64,000 bases of DNA, from contig KB906755.1 of assembly GCA_000381605.1 (NCBI GenBank), forward strand, positions 1,054,001-1,118,000, given 5' to 3'. A program made the position numbers and the translations under genes. The notes beneath the pieces were generated by a model. That model worked only from the letters and a program-made list of their open reading frames with translations, was not told the origin of the DNA and ran no database searches. The stretch is from Acidobacteriaceae bacterium KBS 89 (GTDB lineage: Bacteria; Acidobacteriota; Terriglobia; Terriglobales; Acidobacteriaceae). Positions 22,790 through 30,114 of the stretch are shown one piece after another (within the stretch, counting starts at the first letter, position 1; every line of letters begins with the position of its first letter).

Positions 22790-23998
22790 ATGTCCAGTGT
22801 GCCATTGTCAACGCATCAAGTTAGGGCAAAGGAGTCAACGCAGACCTCCCAAAAAACTGCGGGCGTTCCCTGGTATGTGTGGTGCGGCGCACTTGCTGTC
22901 ACCTCGGCTTCGATAGGAGGGGCATGGGACGTCTCCTGGCACCGTTCGATCGGTCGAGACAGCTTTTGGACACCGGCACACCTGGCGATCCAGGCCTGCG
23001 GGGTCATGGCTGCAGTCATCTGCGGCTATCTGATTCTGGTCAATACCTTCGGACAGTCAGCGAAACTGAAGACCACGTCAGTCAACGTGCTCGGCTTCCG
23101 GGCGCCGCTTGGAGCATTCATCGCTGCGTGGGGTGGTATTGCAATGATCACGTCGGCTCCGTTCGACAACTGGTGGCATGCTGCATACGGACTCGATGTC
23201 AAGATCGTAAGTCCACCACACACACTTTTGATCCTTGGTATGCGCGCAGTATCCGTAGGCATTCTGTTTCTGATTCTGGCGGCGATGAATCGCGCTTCCA
23301 CTGACGGCACGCCGCGCGGTGAGGAGATCTTCAAGAAGCTCCAACGTATCTTCCTTTACGTCGGCGGCCTTATCGTCTCCGGCCAGATGTTTTTCCTGAT
23401 CGAGTACACGTGGGACGTAAAGTTGCACTCGGTGAGTGCCTATATTGCGATGGGTATCGCGCTTCCGCTTGCTTTCGCAATGTTGTCACAGGCATCACGT
23501 TACAAGTGGGCGGCGACCACCGCGGCCGCGGTGTATATGATAATCGCAATTGCGGAGATCCTGATCTTTCCACTTTTTCCAGCGCAACCGAAGCTTGGAC
23601 CGGTCTTCAACCCGGTCACCCATCTAATCCCTGCCAAGTTTCCCATTCTGATTATTGTGCCCGCGATCGCGCTCGATTTGCTGTGGCAAAGGACCCGTGC
23701 CTGGAAGCCGTGGAAAGTCGCACTCGTTTCGGGCTTTCTGTTTGTCGCCGTTCTGACGATCATCGAATGGCCGTTCGCCAGCTTTCTCCTGTCCAAAGCT
23801 TCTGAGAACCGGTTCTTTGGGACGATCTATTTCGACTACAACTCGCGGCCAAATGGATATGACCGCCTGCGGCTTTTCTTTGAGCCGGACAACGGCGCGG
23901 TGCTGTATTGGGGTCTGCTGCGCGCTGCGATCTATGGCTCCATCAGTACCTGGATCGGCTTGAGCTTTGGACGTTGGATGCGGAGTGTACAACGGTGA
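22790..23998 (+). CDS. Multi-pass membrane protein with duplicated D-x2-W-H...P-H motif, unknown
   Basis: A 402-residue protein with roughly ten membrane helices and a soluble N-terminus of about 25 residues. Two similar motifs are visible: D47-x2-W50-H51-x3-G55-x-D57-x4-P62-x-H64 and D126-x2-W129-H130-x3-G134-x-D136-x6-P143-H144, each at a helix end. The paired histidines suggest a metal or haem site; this is inference. The start has TGAGGT upstream. Its stop overlaps the GTG of the next gene (GTGA), so the two are coupled. The downstream His/Met-rich protein suggests copper handling or a copper enzyme assembly role. I recognise no named family. Confidence 0.7.
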   Translation: MSSVPLSTHQVRAKESTQTSQKTAGVPWYVWCGALAVTSASIGGAWDVSWHRSIGRDSFWTPAHLAIQACGVMAAVICGYLILVNTFGQSAKLKTTSVNVLGFRAPLGAFIAAWGGIAMITSAPFDNWWHAAYGLDVKIVSPPHTLLILGMRAVSVGILFLILAAMNRASTDGTPRGEEIFKKLQRIFLYVGGLIVSGQMFFLIEYTWDVKLHSVSAYIAMGIALPLAFAMLSQASRYKWAATTAAAVYMIIAIAEILIFPLFPAQPKLGPVFNPVTHLIPAKFPILIIVPAIALDLLWQRTRAWKPWKVALVSGFLFVAVLTIIEWPFASFLLSKASENRFFGTIYFDYNSRPNGYDRLRLFFEPDNGAVLYWGLLRAAIYGSISTWIGLSFGRWMRSVQR

Positions 23999-25500
23999 AG
24001 GTTTTTTTTACGCCTTTTCGCTTCGTTCTGATCTTCGTGTTCTGCGTTATCACTGCCTCCCAGACGGCGCACGCCCATGTTGGCAGCAAAGATGTCTTTG
24101 AGACGATCAATGCTGGACCCTACAAGCTGTACGTCACTGTCCGCATGCCTAATGTCATCCCCGGCGTAGCGACCGTGGAGGTGCGATCGAGTGGGGCAAA
24201 TGTGAGTGGTATCAACATCACTCCCCTTCCGATCACGGGTGAGGCTTCGAAACATCCTCCTACTTCGGATCCGATGAAACGCTCGTCTGCGGACCCGGCT
24301 TTCTTTACGGGGAGCCTGTGGATGATGGCGTCAGGCTCTTGGGAGGTACGTTTTGAAATCGCTGGAGAGGGTGGAGTGCAGACGGCCTCGGTGCCGGTGC
24401 CTGCAGTCGCTCTCTCGACTCTGAAGATGCAGCGCGGGATGGGGATGATTCTGGGAGTGCTTGGCCTATTCCTGGTCGCAAGTATGGCCGGGATCGTCGC
24501 TGCCGCTGTGCGTGATGCCCGACTTGAGCCGGGCGCAATCGCTTCGCCAAATCGCAGGCGGCGGGCAATTCTCGCGAGCGCAGGGAGCCTGGTCTTTATG
24601 GCTCTGCTGATCTGGGGAGGAGCTACGTGGTGGAATGCTGAGGCCGCCAGCTACTCACTCGACGTCTACCACCCTCTGAAGGTTGATCCAGTGCTCTCGG
24701 GCAATGTACTCGATCTCAACGTACAAGCCTTTCGTACGGAGAGTGACCGACGTGGCCGCTCCAACAACGACTTTCTGCCCGACCACGGTCACCTGATGCA
24801 CCTCTATGCCATCCGTGAGCCGGAGATGGACGCCGTCTTCCACCTGCATCCAGAACTCGCCGGTCCGGGCAACTTCCGCATTTCACTTCCCGCCATGCCT
24901 GCTGGCGACTACACGCTCTATGGCGATGTGGTCCACGCCTCCGGCTTTCCCGAGACGCTCGTCTCAAAGATCACTGTGCCGGCCACGATGGCTGGAGGTG
25001 CCCTCGGTCCTGACGATGCTGCCGCACATCCGCAGCCGCTCAACGCTGGCGCGCTCGGCGACTCCTTCACGCTACCTGATGGCTATGTCATGGTGTGGGA
25101 TCGCCCTGCGACCCTGACCGCAGACACTGGATACACGTTCCGGTTCCACCTGCAGGACGCCAAGGGCGCTCCTGCGGCCGACGTGCAGCCATATATGGGA
25201 ATGGCGGGGCATGCGGCGTTCGTCAAGACGGACGGAACTGTGTTTGCGCATACTCATCCGGAGGGCTCTGCTGCCATGGCCGCTCTGATGTTGGCCAACG
25301 GTAACGATTCTTCCGCTCATGCAGGGATGGAAGGGATGGATATGAGTATGCCGATGCACATGGATCATCATTCTGAGCCGATATCCAATACCGTCGAGTT
25401 CCCTTATGGGTTTCCGTCTGCTGGGCGATATCGGATCTTTGTCCAGATGAAGCATGGGACAACCATCGAGACGGGGACCTTTGACGCAGTGATCCAGTAA
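23995..25500 (+). CDS. Membrane-anchored His/Met-rich protein with FixH/YtkA-like domains, probable copper binding
   Basis: The GTG at 23995 overlaps the previous stop by 4 bases and gives 501 residues; GGAG lies upstream. A signal peptide ends T-A-H-A, and cleavage at A-H-A would leave His as the first mature residue. A beta-sandwich (about 28-125) precedes a membrane helix (about 145-168) and another near 185-205. The outer part has two parallel His-rich repeats: D-H-G-H-L-M-H-L with V-F-H-L-H-P-E, and M-G-M-A-G-H-A-A-F-V with V-F-A-H-T-H-P-E. A Met/His tail HAGMEGMDMSMPMHMDHH spans 442-459, as in copper-trafficking proteins. The family is uncharacterised as far as I know; the copper assignment is inferred. 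Confidence 0.72.
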   Translation: MKVFFTPFRFVLIFVFCVITASQTAHAHVGSKDVFETINAGPYKLYVTVRMPNVIPGVATVEVRSSGANVSGINITPLPITGEASKHPPTSDPMKRSSADPAFFTGSLWMMASGSWEVRFEIAGEGGVQTASVPVPAVALSTLKMQRGMGMILGVLGLFLVASMAGIVAAAVRDARLEPGAIASPNRRRRAILASAGSLVFMALLIWGGATWWNAEAASYSLDVYHPLKVDPVLSGNVLDLNVQAFRTESDRRGRSNNDFLPDHGHLMHLYAIREPEMDAVFHLHPELAGPGNFRISLPAMPAGDYTLYGDVVHASGFPETLVSKITVPATMAGGALGPDDAAAHPQPLNAGALGDSFTLPDGYVMVWDRPATLTADTGYTFRFHLQDAKGAPAADVQPYMGMAGHAAFVKTDGTVFAHTHPEGSAAMAALMLANGNDSSAHAGMEGMDMSMPMHMDHHSEPISNTVEFPYGFPSAGRYRIFVQMKHGTTIETGTFDAVIQ

Positions 25501-25674
25501 TCTCTTTCGTTGTCTGCAGGCTTTTCGTTCCCTTTCCTTGCTTCGAACCCCGACAGGGGTACCCCCTATTGCCCGCGCGTAAACCATTTGCAATCATTTA
25601 TTTACGGCATGCCACTGTCTGCAAAATATTCATAACAAATGAGTTGCGTCCAAAATAGTCCAAATAAACGAGTT

Positions 25675-25697
25675 AGCCCCGGAAGAGGTCCGGGGCT
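25675..25697 (+). terminator. Terminator after the copper-like module
   Basis: AGCCCCGG at 25675-25682 pairs perfectly with CCGGGGCT at 25690-25697 around a 7-base loop, extendable by one pair. TGTTTGATTTTG follows. It is about 175 bases after the stop at 25500. Confidence 0.7.
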
Positions 25698-25819
25698 TGT
25701 TTGATTTTGATCTATATATCCAGTATAGCGGGTCGGACCTAACTAATACGCCACGCCGATGTTATTGATTCGTAAACGATTTAGTGGATTTAGGGCTTGA
25801 CATGCGATTTTTGGGCAGA

Positions 25820-25950
25820 AACAGCAAAAAAAATAAATTCAAAGGCAAACAGCAGATCCCTTTGGGATGACAACAAGAAAGGCAAGAGCAACGACAACAG
25901 CAGATTCTCTTCGGGATGTCAGAAGAGCGGCAACTGCAACAGCACTCAAT
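25820..25950. repeat. AG-rich dispersed element with GGGATGACA hairpins
   Basis: The tract contains ATCCCTTTGGGAT and a diverged second copy ATTCTCTTCGGGAT, each followed by GAC/GTC, and then GGCAACTGCAACAGC. The order hairpin, GGATGACAAC, AG-rich A/G/C tract is shared with the complement of 14140-14340. Confidence 0.5.
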
Positions 25951-25958
25951 GCAAACCG

Positions 25959-25993
25959 CAAAGAGGCAGCTCATTCCTTGAGCTGCCTCTTTG
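25959..25993 (-). terminator. Strong hairpin terminator of TonB receptor 1
   Basis: A 15-base stem, CAAAGAGGCAGCTCA against TGAGCTGCCTCTTTG, with a 5-base TTCCT loop. It is 53 bases after the minus-strand receptor stop. U-rich sequence beyond the stem is weak, but the stem itself is very stable. Confidence 0.75.
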
Positions 25994-26045
25994 TGTTGGG
26001 TTTTCCTGGAAGTTGAAGCGGCCAGCGAACTGGCAGTGGCTCCTG

Positions 26046-29000
26046 CTAGAACTTCACGCTAGCCCCCAGCCAGATGGTTCGGTTGCCGGGATCCGGACCG
26101 AAGAAACCACCCGGTGAGGCTGTACCGGTGATTACTCCAAAATTATTGTTGGTGCCTGTAGAACATAGTCCTCCGCTACCACCAACTGGACCGGGAACCG
26201 CAGCATTACCGGGACATGTGACATTCGGGTTAGCGAAGTGGGGCGTGTTGGTCAAACTGAACGCATCGGCCCGTAACTGCAGCGTGGCGTACTCCTTGAT
26301 TTTGAAGTCGCGGATCACGCTCAGGTTCAAGCTGAAGTATCCCGGACCGATGAATTGATTGCGGCCGGTGTTTCCATAATGTGCGGTCGAAGCACTGGTT
26401 ATCAGGGGTGCGGCAAAGGCGCTCGCGTCGAAGAAGTGACAGCTGAGGTCGGTCTGGCCACAGGTTTGCCCGGTGCGCAGCGGTCTCCCCTTCACCTTGT
26501 GGTAGGTATTGACGAGGTCGGCCGTTTGCCCGGAACCATTGGCGTTGAGGTTGCCTCCCGAGCCGACGGTAAACGGCACACCACTTAGAGCGCTCAGCAG
26601 TGGGTTGATCATCCAGCCGCCGAGAATCTTGCCGCCAACCCCTGTGGTCACCCAGCGTTGTCCACTGCCGAAGGGCGATTGAAACACGCCATAGACCACG
26701 AAGTTCTGGGCACGGTTGTAGCTAGCCAGTCCTCGGTTCTTCGCCCAATAGGTTGGGTACGGAAACGAGAGCGAGCTGAGGTCTTCGTTGTCTTCGTAGT
26801 TGATCGCCTTCGACCACGTGTAGACGACGCCAGCCATAGAGTTGTTCGCCCACCGATGTGTGACCGTGGTCTGCAGGGAGTTGTAGTAGTTGTTTTTGAA
26901 AGGAATCAATTGGTTGATTGTTCCGGTGTAGTTCTTGCCGTAGGCCTGGCTGAGAAGTCCACCTGCACTTCCGGTGCCGGGGAGCGAAGCGTTGGCGTTC
27001 ATGTTGACAAGAGGCCGAACAGCCATCGTGCCTACGTAACCGGCCTGGAAGACAAGCCAGCCCATATCCTGCTGAACCATGAGGTTGTACGAGTTGATGT
27101 ATCCGCGCCGGAACGGGTTAGGGATTGTCGTCGTGCTGGCGCTTGTGGGAAGCGGAATGACGCCGGTGCTGAGATCAGGAAGCGGCAGCAGAGAGATGCC
27201 GGTGGGGAGTGTGGGTAAGGCTCCTCCGGCCAGTCCGCTACCGTTCAGGCCGGTCAGGCTCGCAGCGGGAATGTAATCCGCGGAGTTCGAGGGGGCGTTG
27301 GTATCAAGGATCACGGCCGGGTAGGCGTTACGGAAGTAGCGCCAGTTGTTCGGATCCGCGCTCATGCCGTAGCCTGCACGAACCACAATCGACGGGGTGA
27401 CACGATAGCTGGCACCAAATCGCCCAAGGAACTGCCCGTGTCCGACATCGATGCCGTCATTCTCTGGAACGTTTCCGTAGCCGCCAATCAGAACGTTGCC
27501 CGTGCTCAGATTGAGATAGCGAAGCCCCTTGTCGTGGTTGCTATATCCGAAGGGGTAGTACTCCCATCGAACACCCACGTTGAGCGTCAAGTTGGGGGTC
27601 GCCTGCCATTGGTCGCGCACATACCATGACCACTGCGTCCAACGGAGCGCATTTGGGTTGAAGAGCGCTCTGGCTTTCCCGGTCAGATCCGGAAGACCAA
27701 ACATGAAATCGGCCCAGGAGTTGAACCAGGTTGGGGTCGAGCCTTGCTGAGAGGTGACGAAGCCGTTGAACGCGAATGCGCCTCGCGGCTGCTGGAAGGT
27801 GCCACCCTGCGGCTGGAAGTGGTTGATCTGCGCGTGGTTCCACTCGATACCGCCGCGGAAGCTATGCCTTCCTTTTATCCAGCTGAGGTTAGCGCCGGTG
27901 ACGAACTGGTTGTCGCGGAAGAGGAACGGATTGGCTGGTTGAGCATTGCCCAGATTCGCCTGGTTGTTCGGAATGGTGCTGCCCGGCGCCGCCTGGCCGG
28001 TGGGAAAGATGAAACCGGGATAGCCATAGTAGAGGGACGGGTCACCCGGGGCGCCGGCGTTGTTGGTTCCAGGGATGCCCAGGTTGGTGAGCCCGTTTGC
28101 AGAGACGAGATCGAAGGTCGACCCCAGCCGTTGGCGGTTGTAGCCGAAGTTCCAATCCAGCAGCAACTGGGGACTGAACGAGTGGGTTGCACCCAGACCA
28201 ACGCTCTGAACCCGGCCGGGAGCGTTGCCGAGTTGTCCTCCATTGGTTGCATCCCCAATTGCAGCTCCCAGAAGAGGCGGATCGTACACAAGAGTGTTTG
28301 AAATGCTGTACCGGCCAAAGAGGGTCGTTTTCTGGCTCGGAACATAGTTGATCTTGACATCGAAGTCGTTGCGGTTGAACAGCGCCGTCCCGTTACCGGT
28401 CCAGTTGTTCAAGCCGTTGGTGGTGGTGAATTCCTGCGCGATGTTCGGCTGAAGCAATTTGATCATCGCGACGGTCGCAGGATCAAAGCGGCTCGGGCAG
28501 ATGGTATTCAACACGCCATTGCAGGAGACCTGCTTTTTGTTAGCGCCGTGAATGTCTCCAGTGGCGGGGTCGTAGATGATAGGGTTTCCTGGCAGACCGC
28601 GGAAGTCTCCCGCGGCCATTGCGGCTGTCGGCAGTGTGCGGGTATCGGGTCCGGCGAGCTGGCGCTGGGTTGTGCGCTCGAAATCGGTGAAGAAGAAGAG
28701 TTTGTCCTTGATGATGGGACCGCCGACGTAGCCACCGTACTGGTTCTGGTTATTTCTGTTCTTCTTCGGGAAGAGGACTGGGTCGGTTTGGAAGTAGTTG
28801 CGCGCGGCGAAGTTCTGGTCCGTACGGAACCAGTTGGCGCCACCGTGGAATCTGTTGGTGCCGGACTTAATCTGCACGTTGACTGCGGCGCCGCCAGCCA
28901 TGCCCTGCTCGGCATCGAAGGAGTTGGTTACGACGTTGACATTCTCAATGGCGTCGGCGGGCGGGACATAAGCGACGTTGGCGGGCAGCCAGGAATACGA

Positions 29001-29654
29001 GTCCTGGGCGCCGTCGATTCGAGTGTTGACCCCCTGATTCGACTGTCCGTTTACGTTGACGTTTATTGAGCGCTGCGGATTGCCGGCAAGTGAATTGGTT
29101 TCGGCGGTCAATCCTGTACCAGGTACGGTCTTCAAAAGCGACTGGAAGTTTCGCCCCTGGGAACCCATGGTCGGCAGATTATCGACCTGCTGGGCGGTAA
29201 TTTCGGTATGGACGTCGGCCTTGTCGGTTTGGAGTAGCGGGGCTTCGGTGGTAACGATGATGTCTTGTGCCGCAGACCCTACCTTGAGTTCTGCGTTCAC
29301 TCGGGCGACTTCATTCGCGCGCACAAGGACGCCTGGGGTTTCCTGTTTGGAGAAACCACTCGCGATGACAGTGACTTTGTATGTGCCCGGCAAAAGGGCT
29401 GAGAGCCGATAGATGCCGCTGGAGTCAACGGTCGCGGTCTGGGTAACGCCGGTCTGAACTTCTGACGCGGTGATCTGAGCACCGGCGACAACGGCGCCGC
29501 TGGAATCAGTCACTGTGCCGGTCAGTGTGCCGTAGAGCACCTGCGCTCCTATCGTGGGCACGAGGCATAGACCGACGCAGACCACGATTGCAAAAATGAA
29601 TCCCTTCGACACTGCGTGAACCACACGGCGAACTGTGATGTTGATCTGCGTCAT
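26046..29654 (-). CDS. TonB-dependent receptor 1 with carboxypeptidase-regulatory-like domain
   Basis: From the ATG at 29654, preceded by GGAGGAG, the protein has 1202 residues. A signal peptide (about 10-36, ending I-G-A-Q) leads to a carboxypeptidase-regulatory-like beta domain (about 40-125; G-T-V-T-D-S-S-G-A-V-V-A-G-A), then a TonB plug (about 135-260; L-P-T-M-G-S-Q-G-R-N-F-Q) and a long outer-membrane beta-barrel ending in S-V-K-F, with terminal Phe. This Oar-like architecture is expanded in Acidobacteriota and usually imports glycan or peptide breakdown products. No enzyme gene is adjacent, so the substrate is unknown. A sigma-70-like promoter lies at 29771-29798 and a strong terminator follows. 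Confidence 0.9.
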   Translation of the reverse strand: MTQINITVRRVVHAVSKGFIFAIVVCVGLCLVPTIGAQVLYGTLTGTVTDSSGAVVAGAQITASEVQTGVTQTATVDSSGIYRLSALLPGTYKVTVIASGFSKQETPGVLVRANEVARVNAELKVGSAAQDIIVTTEAPLLQTDKADVHTEITAQQVDNLPTMGSQGRNFQSLLKTVPGTGLTAETNSLAGNPQRSINVNVNGQSNQGVNTRIDGAQDSYSWLPANVAYVPPADAIENVNVVTNSFDAEQGMAGGAAVNVQIKSGTNRFHGGANWFRTDQNFAARNYFQTDPVLFPKKNRNNQNQYGGYVGGPIIKDKLFFFTDFERTTQRQLAGPDTRTLPTAAMAAGDFRGLPGNPIIYDPATGDIHGANKKQVSCNGVLNTICPSRFDPATVAMIKLLQPNIAQEFTTTNGLNNWTGNGTALFNRNDFDVKINYVPSQKTTLFGRYSISNTLVYDPPLLGAAIGDATNGGQLGNAPGRVQSVGLGATHSFSPQLLLDWNFGYNRQRLGSTFDLVSANGLTNLGIPGTNNAGAPGDPSLYYGYPGFIFPTGQAAPGSTIPNNQANLGNAQPANPFLFRDNQFVTGANLSWIKGRHSFRGGIEWNHAQINHFQPQGGTFQQPRGAFAFNGFVTSQQGSTPTWFNSWADFMFGLPDLTGKARALFNPNALRWTQWSWYVRDQWQATPNLTLNVGVRWEYYPFGYSNHDKGLRYLNLSTGNVLIGGYGNVPENDGIDVGHGQFLGRFGASYRVTPSIVVRAGYGMSADPNNWRYFRNAYPAVILDTNAPSNSADYIPAASLTGLNGSGLAGGALPTLPTGISLLPLPDLSTGVIPLPTSASTTTIPNPFRRGYINSYNLMVQQDMGWLVFQAGYVGTMAVRPLVNMNANASLPGTGSAGGLLSQAYGKNYTGTINQLIPFKNNYYNSLQTTVTHRWANNSMAGVVYTWSKAINYEDNEDLSSLSFPYPTYWAKNRGLASYNRAQNFVVYGVFQSPFGSGQRWVTTGVGGKILGGWMINPLLSALSGVPFTVGSGGNLNANGSGQTADLVNTYHKVKGRPLRTGQTCGQTDLSCHFFDASAFAAPLITSASTAHYGNTGRNQFIGPGYFSLNLSVIRDFKIKEYATLQLRADAFSLTNTPHFANPNVTCPGNAAVPGPVGGSGGLCSTGTNNNFGVITGTASPGGFFGPDPGNRTIWLGASVKF

Positions 29655-29770
29655 AACTCCTCCAGTCGTACAAAAACCCAAGTCTTGAGTCATTCGGCGT
29701 TGCCGTCTCAGGGATGAATTTCCTAAGGAGTGCCGCCGTGTTCGAAGCTTATTTTCTATGCGTCGCGAAC

Positions 29771-29798
29771 TTTATACGGTATGAAATGAGACTGTCAA
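29771..29798 (-). promoter_or_regulatory. Sigma-70-like promoter of TonB receptor 1
   Basis: On the minus strand TTGACA (29798-29793) and TATAAA (29776-29771) are separated by 16 bases. Transcription from here would leave a leader of about 110 bases before the ATG at 29654. Confidence 0.6.
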
Positions 29799-30114
29799 GG
29801 GGAGAATTTGGGAACGACCGGGCGGCAACTAACTAGGGAACCTACTATGTTGAGAGTTACAAAAAGTCAAATAAACGGGCGTCAATTCTATGAAAAACGC
29901 GAAATGTGAGACTGGACGGCGTGCCCGCTCTACCTTGGCTTGAGGCAGGAATCTACGTGGACAAACCGGCGAATCGACTCGGTTGAGGGAGGTTTTAATT
30001 TTTTGGTAAGCAAATTAAGCTTGTCAGAACGACCTGACTTTGGGATTTAAGACGGGTGCGAAATTGAGAGTTTTTCGTCGACCGTTCCGAATCAGTCCGC
30101 GAATTGACTAACCG
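29799..30114. other. Intergenic, no gene seen
   Basis: The stretch between the receptor promoter and the sensor-kinase stop is relatively A/T-rich and shows no convincing open frame, terminator or repeat. Confidence 0.4.

Larger units (their letters stand above)
25501..26045. other. Intergenic region with terminators and AG-rich repeat element
   Basis: This 545-base gap between convergent genes holds two strong terminators (25675-25697 and 25959-25993) and, from about 25820 to 25950, an A/G/C-rich tract with hairpin units AGATCCCTTTGGGATGAC and AGATTCTCTTCGGGATGTC. The latter resembles the element at 14211-14340 read on the other strand. No gene is supported. Confidence 0.55.
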
